NCBI RefSeq assembly: GCF_042453785.1
Contig: NC_091665.1
Location: 6,388,501-6,452,500, forward strand
Direction: 5' to 3'
Source of the DNA: Malus domestica
Taxonomy: Eukaryota; Streptophyta; Magnoliopsida; Rosales; Rosaceae
DNA: 64,000 nt
Made by a program: the position numbers and the translations under genes. Every line of letters begins with the position of its first letter. Position 1 is the first letter of the stretch. The notes below the pieces were generated by a model. That model was not told where the DNA came from. It ran no database searches and worked only from the letters and a program-made list of their open reading frames with translations. This document shows, one piece after another, positions 34,105 through 44,678 of this stretch.

Positions 34105-34803
34105 TGTAGACATCGAAATTTCGGTAAAATAAATGTTGATCAATAATTAAAATTTCAATGTTTATGTGTCACATAAATTTTACACATAGCATGTGACTAA
34201 ACGAAAAATCAAAATAAATCAGAAAAGTCATCAAACAGGACACGTGTCAACACCTGGCAGAAATGATTTATTTCATCTAATTATTTAAATCCAAAAAATC
34301 AAGTTTTGGAATTCTATAAATAGGAGGCCAAGGCATTCATTTTGGGACACCAATTCATAACCAATTCACCTCACACCAAAACCTTGAAGCTTTGAAACTC
34401 CAAAGCTCCTAAGCAAATCCCGAAGAATCAAGAAAGCCCTCTTCGTTCTTCGTCAACTCAACCTTCAAGATCAAGCCCCAACGACCCTTGAAAAACTTCC
34501 ATCAATTCAAGATCAAGCCCCGACGGCCCTTGAAGAAAGTGTCCATCGTTCATCACTCGTTCATCCCTAGATTAAGCCCCGACGGCCCTTTGGATCCACG
34601 ACGTCAACAAATTTGCACAACTGTTCATTCCAAGATCAAGCCCCGACGGCCCTTTGGACCAACAACATCAAATCCATCCATTGCAAAGATAGAATCAGAG
34701 GCTAAATTTGTAGAAGAGATTGTAACCCCTAAATCATCAATACAAATATTATTTTGTACACGTGTTCTTGTCTCGTTCATCGCAGGAAATTTCCGTGTTT
34801 ACA
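34105..34803 (+). repeat. 3' LTR of Gypsy C
   Basis: 699 bp, TG...CA, preceded by the polypurine tract and followed by gtcat. Nearly identical to the 5' LTR (three differences seen, about 0.4%). Confidence 0.92.
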
Positions 34804-34808
34804 GTCAT

Positions 34809-35066
34809 TTGTACTAAATCATTCACTACTACTCACTAAATGAGAGCTTGAACCTATGTACTTGTGTAAACCCTTCACAATTAATGAGAACTCCTCTACT
34901 CCGTGGACATAGCCAATCTGGGTGAACCACGTACATCTTGTGTTTGCTTCCCTATCCCTATTTATTTACATACTTATCCACACTAGTGATCGGAGCAATA
35001 TAGCGAAGGTCACAAACTTAACATTTTCTGTTGTAATAAAGTCCTCACTGATTTTGTGCATCAACA
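34809..35066 (+). repeat. Element B 5' LTR, right piece
   Basis: Resumes after the Gypsy C duplication and ends GTGCATCAACA at 35066. Shares the gtggacatagcc ... catcttgtgtt order with the 40341-40704 and 53333-53655 LTRs, showing they are one superfamily. Confidence 0.6.
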
Positions 35067-35087
35067 TTTGACGCCGTCTGTGGGAAA
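35067..35087 (+). promoter_or_regulatory. Primer-binding-like site of element B
   Basis: tttgacgccgtctgtgggaa directly follows the LTR end. A ..TGRCGCCGTCTGTGGGA string is the usual Tat/Gypsy-like primer site in plants, which suggests B was copied by Gypsy machinery. Confidence 0.6.
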
Positions 35088-35540
35088 CGACCCGAAAAAC
35101 TATGTCGATTCTCTTTCATTTTTTTCACCTCCGCCGTGAATCTGCAAAATCTGCAAAAACCCCAAGAAACCAAATATTTTATCTCTCACTTTGCTATCCT
35201 CTTACAAAAAAAAAAAAAAAAAAAAAAAATCACAAAAACCAAGAACACCACTCTCTCTCTAAAAATCCTAAGATTCTCTCTCTAAGCTGCTACATTTATA
35301 GCTGCTTTATTCACCCCTTTTCTTCTTGCTGGGTCTCTGTAGTTTCCACTGCAGAGTAAAACCCAGATTTTAGTTTTCAGATCCAAGCTTTGGAACAATG
35401 GTGGTCGAGCTTCAGTAGTCGATGAACTTCTCCATTTTCTCGGCAAACAAACAGAAAAGTCCTCTGCTTTTTGTTTCCTTATGTCTCTGGATCTGAAACT
35501 CTTTGTTTGGATCTGAAATTCCCTTTCCCTCTCTCCTTAA
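35088..35540 (+). other. Element B leader, with poly(A) and CT-rich tracts
   Basis: Contains an A run near 35206-35229 and CT-rich stretches (35252-35285, 35528-35550). Its later half may be leader sequence brought along with the SMXL piece. No gene seen. Confidence 0.35.
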
Positions 35541-35552
35541 TCTCTCTCTCTG

Positions 35553-36345
35553 AAAGTGAAATTCAGTCCCTCATTGGCCAATGGAGTGAACAACTCCGCC
35601 TACTCGCCCCAACTGCAATTCAAGGCTCTGGAGCTCTGCCTCAGCATCTCGTTCGACAGGGTCTCCTCGACCCAGCTCGTCGACGACCCGCCCGTTTCGA
35701 ACTCGTTCTTGGCCGCCATCAAACGGTCCCAAGCCAACCAGCGCAGGCAGCCCGAAAATTACCACATATACCACCAGCTCTCGCAGCAGTCATCGCTCTC
35801 TGCCATTAAAGTAGAGCTCCAGCACCTGATTCTGTCGATTCTCGACGACCCTGTCGTCAGTCGGGTTTTCGCTGAAGCGAGGTTTCAGAGCTCAGAAATA
35901 AAGCTTGCAATTTTACTCCATTTTCCTCATCTTCTCATATACCCGCGCTCCAGAGGCCACCATCATTTGTTTCTCTGCAACTTAGCCGAGTACCCGGACC
36001 CCGGTCGCCCGACCTGAACTGTTTTAACTGACAGGGATGAGAATTCGAGGAGAATAGGAGAAATTCTCGGAAGAAACAGAGGGCGGAATCTTCTGCTTGT
36101 GGGCATATTCGCTCACGACGCACTCAAGAGCTTCGTGGAGGCTCTGGAGAAAAGAGACGACGGCGTTTTGCCGGCAGACCTGTCTGGGTTGTCTGTAATT
36201 TCAGCTGAAAATGATGTCTCAAACTTTATCACCGCGGATAGCGATGAAGAATCGGTGAATTTGAGATTCGAATAGATGGGTCGGGTCGCAGAGTAGAGTT
36301 TGGGGCCTGGGATTGTTCTGAACATTGTGGGACTACTGAAGCTGT
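35553..36345 (+). pseudogene. SMXL6/7/8 (D53-type) strigolactone repressor gene fragment
   Basis: One frame reads [77 protein letters not shown], then [45 protein letters not shown] and LPADLSGLSVIS. This is the double Clp-N domain and following linker of SMXL6/7/8, proteins that D14 and the F-box protein MAX2 target for degradation when strigolactone is present. About 60 N-terminal residues and all later parts (ATPase-like domains, EAR motif) are missing. Stops at 36015 (TGA), 36274 (TAG) and 36292 (TAG) break the frame. It sits in the body of element B, downstream of its primer site, so it is probably a captured host sequence. Not functional as a repressor. Confidence 0.82.
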
Positions 36346-36860
36346 TTACCATCCCACTACAAGGTCCCAGCAGCAACCAAGCCGAAAGAAAAAGCAGAAA
36401 ACAGAATAATAAAAGCAAAAAGCAAAAGCAGAAGAGAGAGGTGCGGTGGAAAAGAGAACAACAAAAGCAAAAAAGAGAGGTGCAAGCTATCACCAATGAG
36501 TTCTATTCGTCGGTTCAAGCGAGGCAAGCTTCAAAGTTGCAGAGAAAACACAACAGCAAAAGAGAGAGGTGTGGTGGAAAAGAGAAAAGTAAAAGCAAAA
36601 GCAGAAAGCAAAAGAGGATAAAAAGAAGCAGACATAATTGCGGTGGTGATGGCATGCAGAAAAGGGAATTATGGGCGTGACCCATTGAGCTGAGGGTTGG
36701 ATTTATTTTTGAATGATGTAATTTATTTTTCTTATCTTTCGGAGACATCTGTATAAACCCTATCAAAGAGTAATAATAATAAAAAAAACAAAAAAAATAT
36801 AAAAAAAAATGACAAGCCCAAAATAATGGGCTAGAATGTTATATGGAGGGCGAAAGCCCA
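36346..36860 (+). other. Purine-rich repeated stretch of element B
   Basis: AG/AAAG-rich sequence in which agagaggtgcggtggaaaag recurs (36435, 36567 approximately), each near aacaacaaaagcaaaa. Open but composed of Lys/Arg/Gln repeats; no domain. Confidence 0.45.
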
Positions 36861-36885
36861 TATGCCCAAAAGAGCCAGGCTCTAT

Positions 36886-37021
36886 GGCTCCAAAATTATT
36901 CGGCACTCTACCGTTATTATCACCAACCAGGTGATCAAAAGTACGCCCAGTACTACAAAAAATTATTCGGCACTCTATCACTATTATCACCAACCAGGTA
37001 ATCAAAAGTACGCCCAGTACT
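36886..37021 (+). repeat. Tandem 64-65-bp array, left part
   Basis: Two units of the form ccaaaattattcggcactct ... tatcaccaaccaggtgatca ... gtacgcccagtact. The array is cut at gtact (37017-37021) by a solo LTR and continues at 39019. Confidence 0.8.
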
Positions 37022-39018
37022 TGATAGGAGCATATTTATGCGACTGAGTTAGCTTGTTCTCATGAATTTATGTTATTATTTCTTAGTTAATTATGTATTT
37101 TAAGCTATTTTTGTGTGTTTATAGGTCCATAGGCCTTATAAAGCAATAAGATGCATTTTGGAGCAGTTTTGGGCTTGGAATGAATAGCACATGCATGGAG
37201 CAAGGTGGATGGACGAAATTGAAGACTAAAGAGGCTAGGAATGTGTTAAAGAGAAAGAAGAATTAATGTAAAAAGAACAAAGAGCTCAGCCATAAAGGGG
37301 TGTCACTCCACCATTCACCTTTCCATCATTGCCGTGCACCACCATTGCACTCCCTTTGGATTCCTATGCCGTGCATCATCATCCATGTTCCCTCTATTGA
37401 CTTATTTGTTGCATCATTCCACCTCCCTTTCCTTTCTCTACCATGTGCACAATCATTCATGTTCCCTAGCTGCAACACCACTCTATTTTACCCCCATGCT
37501 TTGCATCATCACTTCACTTTCACCTTTGAATCATTTCAAACACCACTCATTGCACTCAATTGCTACACCATTCCTTGTTCCCTCCATCATTTCAGATTCA
37601 TGCATCATTACATTGAATCATTGCACTCAATTGCTACACCATTCCTTGTTCCCTCCATCATTTCAGATTTCATGCATCATTGCACTCAATTGCTACACCA
37701 CTCCATATTCCCCTCCATTGCCATGCACTTCCTCTATAAAAGGAAGTGTGTGTAACATAAATTTAGTTCATACTTGGTTAGATCATTCACTCCCATTTCA
37801 ACACAACCTTTATCCAAACACATCCATTCATCTTCACATCCATTCCTCCATACAAACAAACCTTCAAACACTCACCAACACCTTGTGTCGTAGCAAAGGA
37901 AGGGAAGGAAAGTGCTTGGACGTGCTTGCTGTCCAACTTGGATCGTCGGAGCGTTTAGGTGTTTTCTTTCTTTTGTTTCTAATGTTTAAATTCATTTCCT
38001 TTCGTTTTGTTGTAAATATGAGTGGCTAAACTCCTCTTGGCTAGGGGTGATTTCAAAGCCATGACTATGTGTGCAATATAATTTGATAAATTCCAGTTAT
38101 AAACTCTTGAATCGTGAATGCAATTGGCTTAACTATTTGATTGATAACTTATTTGTATTTGTTAATTAAGGGTCGACGCTTAATTGGCATGCATAAATCC
38201 GTTGCTAGAATATAAGGAAGTTTCACATAATCGTTACAAACTTTTATTCACATGTAGTGAAGGTCGCTTATAAACGATCGCGTTAAGTTCAATTCCTAGC
38301 ATGAGTGACATGATGTCATAGTTGCAAGTGCTTTGTCAATGCTTATGGTTTTTATTAAACGTAATGATCTTTGATTGTATCTCTATTATGATTTCATGTA
38401 GGGAACTTTAGAAGAATGTTTTGGGTTGTCGAATAATGTCATCCAATCCAATAAAACAAGGAAAATCTGAAAGTTAACTAGTGATGTCACGGTTAATTTG
38501 GAGCATTGTCGTTCATAATTCAATGAAGTAGTAACTGGAAATCAAGTTATTTGCATACATGTCATGTGTGGAGAAAAAGCCTCTAGCTATCCCATCTATC
38601 ATCTTATTTCTCAAAATTGTTTAACAATCTGTCTAGTTTTTCATACTTGTTTGTTTGTTTCAACTTCATCCAAATCAAAACCCCCCTTTTAGTTTCTTGT
38701 TTTAAAGTGTTTCAAATCTGTTTTAGTTTGTGTTTTTAAGTGTTTTGATTCAAGTAAAAGTCAATTTTCGTCCAAAGTCATTCCTAGTGTCTAGTTTAAG
38801 TTTATTTGGTTGTTTTAAGTTGTTTTGAGTATTTTAAGTTTGCTTTGAGTCTTGTGAGTCTTGTTAAGTGTTTTTAAGTTTAGTTTTATGTTTTTGAGTC
38901 AGTTTAGAGGTTATTAGCAAGCCCTCATAATCCCCGGTCCAGAACGTTCCCTACTTATACTTGTACTACAATTGTCAAAAGAGGGTTAAATTTGTGTGTT
39001 AAGATAATTTTCGCATCA
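37022..39018 (+). mobile_element. Solo LTR (about 2.0 kb, Gypsy-like) inside the tandem array
   Basis: TG start (tgataggagcatatttatgc) at 37022 and CA end (gataattttcgcatca) at 39018. The flanking 5 bp gtact occur on both sides (37017-37021, 39019-39023). A TATA-like tctataaaagg lies at about 37734. No internal region is present, so it is the product of LTR-LTR recombination. His/Ser/Pro-rich frames at 37300-38029 are composition artefacts of repeated ccatcattgcac motifs. The 2-kb size and the TGRTAGGAGCATATTTATG start suggest an Athila-type Gypsy; that lineage is a guess. Confidence 0.85.
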
Positions 39019-39293
39019 GTACTCCAAAATTATTCGGTAGCCTGCCGCTATTATCACCAACTAGGTGATCAAAAGTACATCCAGTATTACCAAAATTATT
39101 TGGCAACCTGCCGCTATTATCACCAACCAGGTGATCAAAAGTACGCCAGTACTCCAAAATTATTCGGCAGTTTGCCGCTATTATCACCAACCAAGTGATC
39201 AAAAGTACGCCCAATACTCCAAAACTATTCGGCATCCTGCCGCTATTATCACCCACTAGGTGATCAAAAGTACGTCCAGTACTCCAAAATTAT
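39019..39293 (+). repeat. Tandem 64-65-bp array, right part
   Basis: Four further units of the 36886 array, each with attattcgg, ccgctattatcacca and ggtgatcaaaagtac. Inside each unit, accaggtgat and neighbouring bases can form a small dyad (caaccaggtgatc). Confidence 0.8.
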
Positions 39294-39600
39294 ACATGAG
39301 CATCACTCATGTCATTCATACATAAACATTAATGAGCATCACTCATGATAATCATACATAAACATTCATGACCATCATTCATGTCAACATTCATGAGCAT
39401 CATTCATGCCAACATCCATCAGTATTACTCATGTCAATCAACATAAACATTCATGAGCATCACTTATGTTAATTAGCTTTGAAAGCTTCATTTACAGAGC
39501 TCCAGCTTCGAGAGCTGCAGCTTTAAAAGCTTCATTTATAAAAGCTCCAGCTACAAAACTTCACTTTCAAAGCTTCACCTACAAAGCTTCAGTACAGGGT
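39293..39600 (+). repeat. Two short tandem arrays in element B
   Basis: 39293-39470: about six copies of a roughly 30-bp unit built on cattcatgagcatcactcat. 39475-39600: copies of an about 36-bp unit built on aaagcttcatttacagagct and agctccagct. Non-coding. Confidence 0.7.
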
Positions 39601-40340
39601 ATACAAATACCGCCTCCGAACAACCGCCATTTTGGCCTATACATGGATTGAATTTAAAGTCGCCAACCAACAACCTCTATTGACTAAAAACTTAGGGGAC
39701 TACACTATGTACCATATATTGGGCTTCCACAACTGGGCCACATGAAAAATGTTTGGGGGACTCTAGCCCATCCTTTATGTATTAAGGAGCGATCATTTAT
39801 TATATAAAAGGGACCTCACTTTCATTAGAGAACACCCATTATTCATGTACTGAAGAGCGAGCCCTTAGTCTATAAAAAGGACTCCCTCACCATCATTAGA
39901 GAACATGGTCGTCTGCTGAGCAATTGCCTCGCTGCAAGCATCAACTCTAGCTTATGACTTATGTATTGAGGAGCGAGCGCTTATTTTATAAAAGGGACTC
40001 CCTCACCATCATTAGAGAGCATCGCTGCCCGCTGAGCAACCGCCTCGCCGCGAGCATCAACTCTAGCCCATCATTTATGTATTGAGGAGCGAGCCCTTAT
40101 TCTATAAAAGGAACTCCTTCACCTTCAACGCCACAAGCTGAGCAAACCAAGGCAACATAAGCCACAAGTAGAGCAGCCTCGCAACATGTGCTACTTCTAG
40201 TTGAGCATCATTTCAGATTGGGCACCGCCTCATATCAAGTATTTAGTTCTAGACGACATCTACTTACTTCGGCCCACACATGGACTGAATTGCAAGTCTC
40301 TAGCCAAAAGACTCTCTTGACTGAAGACTTGGGGGACTAC
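39600..40340 (+). repeat. Repeated promoter-like modules preceding the element B 3' LTR
   Basis: The module gaggagcgagcccttattct + ataaaaggractcc occurs at about 39785, 39862, 39968 and 40083 (roughly 80-115 bp apart), and a close relative lies in the LTR at 40443. cttgggggact occurs at about 39748 and 40328. This looks like reiterated LTR U3 sequence. Confidence 0.55.
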
Positions 40341-40704
40341 TGTTTATACCATACTTAGGGCCTCCGTATTTAGACCTCGTATAAATATTCGGGGGACTCA
40401 AGTGTAATTTGTAATAAATAAAGGGGCAAATATGTAATAAGTGAGGAGCCCTTATTCTATAAAAGGAACTCCTTACCCTCACAATGAGAGAAGCCTCACA
40501 TCCCCTAAATAGAGGCTCTCTCAAACTCTCTCTCTTTCTCTGAGAGCTCTCACCCTCACAATCTTCTCACAAATAGAGAAATACAATATCAGTGTGGACG
40601 TAGCCTAAACATTGGAGTGAACACATCTTGTGTTCTTTACTTTCTTGCAGATTCACGGTCGGATTTACGTTGTTCCAAGACCCCTTCGGTTTTGTGCATC
40701 AACA
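40341..40704 (+). repeat. Element B 3' LTR
   Basis: TGTTTATACCATAC to GTGCATCAACA, 364 bp; TATA-like ttctataaaagg at about 40454. Very similar to the solo LTR at 53333-53655. Confidence 0.7.
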
Positions 40705-41800
40705 ATATCTCTTCCAGAATAGTCATAATTTAGAGAATGTGGATCATAACCTCCTCTGGAGTGTTATAGAGCTTGGATTTTAATCTCCACTTTTAGGAGT
40801 TGAATCATTGGGAATCTATACGTCTATCATGCTTCATGCATGAGACATCAACATTCCCATGTCCGCGGATTGTCCTTTCTGGGACGTGTATCCATGTGGC
40901 GACTGTCATGCTTCTGACATGCAACAATTATGCTTCGGGAATGCAATAATTCAGTAGTGCCATATTCTTTTTTTTTTTGAATGCTTGAACATTTTGAGTC
41001 TGAGAGTTTGCCACGCTTCAGGTGTGCAACAGATAACTCATTTACTGCCTCATTATTTTGTCTAACAGGGACATCAACAAGTATATGTGATGTTATCACT
41101 TTCGTTGCATCATTAAATGCATTTGGCATTTGACTTGCATATCGTTGCATCATTTAATCATTCTCACTTCGTTTTTATATTGATTGATTCATAAATCAAA
41201 ATAAGACAAATTCTCTTCGTTTTTCTGGAACTGTCTTTTCTCATCATTATTCTAGAATGATATTTTCTCCCCCCAACGGCGGGAAAACTGTCTTATCAAA
41301 ATCATAGTTTGCAAACCGCGTGGTAAACATATCCCCAGTCAAGGGTTCCAAATGTTGAATGATAGATGGTGAATCAAATTCAACATAAATTCCCAGTTTG
41401 TATTGATGCCTTATTTTAGTACGTTGTGGTAGTACTACATGCACATAGATAATATAATAAAAAACTCGTAAATGTTAATGTTTGGCTGGTGCCCAAACAC
41501 GAGTTGTACTGAGAAATATTGATGGTTGGCAACTGGTCTCAACCGAACTTAATAATGAATTATGTAAAATGGTATTTACCCATCTTGCAATTTCTTTTTC
41601 ATGACTAGAGCGCGGGTAATCAATTTCATCAGCTTAATAAATGCTTATGCTAAATTATTTTGAGTATGAACATGAGGAACATGGTGTTCAACATCAATGC
41701 CCAATGACATGCAATAATCATCAAAACTTCGAGATGTAAACTCTCCAGCGAATATGCATTATATCATCATTTGCATAAATCAAGGAACTTCTGGTCCTTA
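40705..41800 (-). pseudogene. Copia A integrase remnant
   Basis: Reading the minus strand from about 41760, decayed integrase core sequence appears (FDDYCMS, then EHHVPHVHTQNN), followed by the C-terminal block at 41444-41247 (GIYVEFDSPSIIQHLEPLTG, FANYDFDKTVFPPLGGE) and a linker frame at 41153-40848 (NAFNDATKVITSHI). The same blocks occur in the 63185-64000 Copia, so the two are related. Stops and frame changes are frequent. It is cut at 40704 by element B. Confidence 0.75.
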
Positions 41801-43043
41801 TTTAATAGCCTATGAATTGGGATTCTCATGGCTTTCATTACAATTAAGTTGTGGTACTTCAGCTCTTCAAACTTAAGGTACTCATTAAGGAACTTCATGT
41901 CCAATCTTGAGGATCTAGGGACTTCATTCCTGATCTTTTTGCATGATAGAACTTCAGGTCTAATCATTTTATGTGATGATGATCAAGAAACTTCAGGTTC
42001 TGATTTGATCAAGAAACTTTAGGTCTAGTATGTACTCATCGTAACAAAAATAAGTACAATAAATAAATTAAAGCAATAGGCGGTAATTCCAACCATGGTA
42101 AATAAATTGCTTTTAAGTAAATAAAGCTTGTGACATGGGCTTTGATTCAGCACCATTTACATAAATATCAAAGCTTTAAAGAAAAGGGTAATAATTCTAC
42201 CCACTGTAAATAAACAAAACTTGTGATAGGGCTTTAAACCAACACCATGCACATAAATATGCCAAAACAGAAAATGCAATGATTAAGTCCTCATCTTTTG
42301 TTTTTTTCTTTTTTCTTAGTCTGCCACTTTCTTTTGTTTGATTCATTTTATTTTTATTTTTATTTCACAGTTCTGAAGTCATTTTGGTTACTCAGGAAAT
42401 AATAGTAATAATAAGTTTCAATTGGTGTTCCTCCTTCGTGAGTTTTGAAAAAGTCAAAACGGTTCTCATAAGTTTTGGAGTCAAGTGTGTCTGCAACCTA
42501 TGAGAAGATCAAACCTTTAGATTTAGCTCAAATTTTAGTATGATATGGATAAGAGGATACCGAACAACTTTCGTGAAGAAACAATTTCGATCTGAGATAC
42601 CGAAATAGAGTTTTGGTACTCATAAGGTGCTTGTCCAATTTTCTGCGGAAATTGGAAACTGGTTTGGCATTTCAGGCATCTGCGATGATCGCACCGTTGG
42701 AATTTTCTAAAAATTTGATATGTTGTAGGTACTGGGCGGACGAACAACTTTGAAGAAGAAAATATTTCAATCCGAGTTCTGCAAGTTGAAGTTCCGAGGC
42801 TGTTTACATGACTATTAGATTCTCTAAGAATTTTGAGTCTGTACTCTTTTGCTTCTGTAAATGATGATATATAGTCATACAACAATATATATATATATAT
42901 TTGCTTCAAGAAAATCAGTAGTACAAAGATTTTAGGATGAAATGAAATGATTTTCTTATTTGTGAGATTCCAGGCGACAGAGGTGAACATGATTTGTGGC
43001 GTTGTGCTTTCCACTGACACGAGAGCTTCTCGTGCTGATAACG
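41801..43043 (-). mobile_element. Copia A leader region
   Basis: Non-coding DNA between the 5' LTR and the integrase remnant; gag and protease are gone. Contains repeated gaacttcaggtct-type motifs (about 41860-42020) and a primer-binding-like TTATCAGCACGAG on the minus strand at 43028-43040, next to the LTR. Confidence 0.5.
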
Positions 43044-43442
43044 TGTTTTAAAATTAACGGTGTGTGCAGTGGAAGACGGTGTGTGCAGTAGAATAAATAA
43101 AAAAGACACAAAATTTACGAGGTTCATTTACAGTCAGTGTGACTAGAGTACGTCCTCGGGGCAGTACTGATGCTTTCATTTATAATCTGAAATAATAAGA
43201 TTACAAAGATAACTCTCTCTATTCTCTCCTCCCTTTTTCCTCTCTCTGCCACGAGCCTTCTGGCTTCTCTCTTCCGTTCTTCTCTTATTTTTATTCTCTT
43301 CGTATCTCCTTTGATTTATAGGCAAAGCAGGAGCACCAAAAGCAAGCAGTGGCAGCTCCTTGTGGAAGGACATGTAGAGTGAGATGAGTGGGATGTAGTG
43401 GGTTGGCCATCCACACATTGAATGGCTCATAATATTATAACG
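43044..43442 (-). repeat. 5' LTR of Copia A
   Basis: 399 bp; homologous to 16341-16711. Carries a small tandem copy of acggtgtgtgcagt at its left edge. The outer CA is changed to CG. Followed by tttgg (43443-43447). Confidence 0.8.
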
Positions 43443-43447
43443 TTTGG

Positions 43448-44255
43448 GTATTTGTGTCCCATTATTTTTGTCTGTGAATCATTCATAATACCATATTTTG
43501 CGATTTTCTTATCTAGAACACCGTAGCATTACAATTGATTAACTAAGGTTAAAATAGTAATTTCAACATAAATTCACTTATTGGGTTGTTACTTTCATTT
43601 GTTATTTTTCATAACAAATTAAATGTCAACTAGCACACGTTTAGGCTTGTGAAAGAAGGTTAGTACATAAGTAATGAGGTAAGTTATCAATCGAAAAAAC
43701 ACAGATATTTGATTGCGGATTTCTAAATACAACCCACTTTATTTAATTTCATAACTTAGTAAACATATGAAAAGTTAAGAACCAGAGGAATGTTCACGTA
43801 ACCAAAACATAAGAATGAAGGACTCGTAGAACTTATAAACATTGTTAATATCAATTCTGGCTTTATTTTCAAGTGGTCGATTATGAATTTAATGGGAAAC
43901 TCGTACTTTTCTAATTTAATGTGTTAGTAAACACCTGAGAAAATTAAAGAAGAGGAATAATTTTTCACGCGTATTTTGGTAAACACGTGAAATGCAAGAG
44001 CTAAAATGTACTTATTTGGTATGACAATAAGGATAAAGATGTATGAGAATGAATGAATATGATATAAACAAACCTCTATATTTATCCTCATTCTTTATGA
44101 TTTATGTATGTCATATCCAAAATCATTAGCACCAACTTATATATAATAATACTTGTACTAAGAGCTAAGAGCAGGAGATTTGGGCTTAACCACTCAATGA
44201 ACATGTCATAATAATTTGGTTTTGAACTCGTAATTTAAAAAAACTAAACACTACA
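43448..44255. other. AT-rich intergenic region
   Basis: No ORF or repeat structure that I recognise. Confidence 0.35.
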
Positions 44256-44678
44256 GGGGCGTTTGTTGGGCCGGATTATCTTGGACTTGACTAGCTTCAA
44301 GGATTAAGCTGGACTGACTTAGACTAGACTAAGCTGGACTAACTTAGTGAAACGTTTGGTGCAGTGTTGGACTAAGAAGCTGGATCATAACAAATTCTAA
44401 TATTATATTATTTAATATATAAATTATTAATATTTTATTATGATCTAAGTGATCGGAAATGACGAGGAGTCTATCAGAAGTGGTTGTTGAGCATGACGAG
44501 GACGAGAGAGGATAGTCTTAGCTAGTCTCATGGTTATTGGGGAGTCTCGCTAAGACCTCTTAGTGAAGGGTGTTGTCTATGCTAGTCCCCTTTAGTCTCA
44601 TTAATATTAGTCCCAACATGAAACAAACACAGTATTAGTCTAGTCCAATCCCACTTAGTGAGCGCAAACAAACACCGC
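44256..44678. mobile_element. MITE of about 420 bp
   Basis: Left end GGGGCGTTTGTTGGGCC and the reverse complement of the right end (GCGGTGTTTGTTTGCGC) are inverted copies. Subterminal tagtctagtcc / ggactgactt motifs are also inverted. The flanks both read ctaca (44251-44255, 44679-44683), a plausible 5-bp duplication. Non-coding. Superfamily undetermined. Confidence 0.6.

Larger units (their letters stand above)
19914..34803 (+). mobile_element. Ty3/Gypsy Tat-type LTR retrotransposon C
   Basis: Both LTRs are 699 bp (19914-20612 and 34105-34803), TG...CA, with duplication gtcat on both sides (19909-19913, 34804-34808). Comparing them base by base I find three differences. Order inside: primer-binding site, gag-pol in one frame (20680-28026), a long 3' region with captured host gene pieces, an antisense ORF, tandem repeats, then a polypurine tract (gaagtgggggca, 34091-34102). 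A second, archaeal-type RNase H domain after the first and a long 3' region with an antisense ORF are features of the Tat (Ogre/Retand) lineage. Five stop codons in gag-pol make this copy non-autonomous. Confidence 0.9.
19657..40704 (+). mobile_element. Non-autonomous LTR element B, carrying a SMXL gene piece
   Basis: The left LTR starts TGTTTGTACCATAC at 19657, is interrupted by Gypsy C, and ends GTGCATCAACA at 35066. A primer-binding-like tttgacgccgtctgtggg follows at 35067. The right LTR (40341-40704) starts TGTTTATACCATAC and ends GTGCATCAACA, with a polypurine-like cttgggggactac just before it. Flanks ctatc (19652-19656) and atatc (40705-40709) agree at four of five bases. No gag or pol is found in the body, which holds a SMXL pseudogene, tandem arrays and a solo LTR. 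The two LTRs share ends and scattered blocks but differ in the middle (about 515 and 364 bp), so the pair may be a recombinant. Confidence 0.6.
16341..43442 (-). mobile_element. Outer Copia element A (minus strand), split by nested insertions
   Basis: Related LTRs lie at 16341-16711 and 43044-43442 in the same orientation. The 5-bp sequence tttgg flanks the whole unit (16336-16340 and 43443-43447). A polypurine tract (reverse of tcccccttgga, 16711-16721) adjoins the left LTR and a primer-binding-like TTATCAGCACGAG adjoins the right LTR, so the element reads right to left. Of its own body only decayed pieces remain (16712 to about 16914, about 18641-19656, 40705-43043). The rest is younger DNA inserted into it. 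The LTRs differ by many substitutions and indels, so it is the oldest layer of the nest. Confidence 0.8.

Noticed and set aside
37300..38029. His/Ser-rich ORFs of 151 and 231 codons
   Set aside because: They lie inside the solo LTR and reflect repeated ccatcattgcac sequence; no domain and overlapping frames both open.
39019..39293. CRISPR-like look of the regular array
   Set aside because: Repeat and spacer are not distinct: the whole 64-65-bp unit is repeated, and this is a plant nuclear genome.
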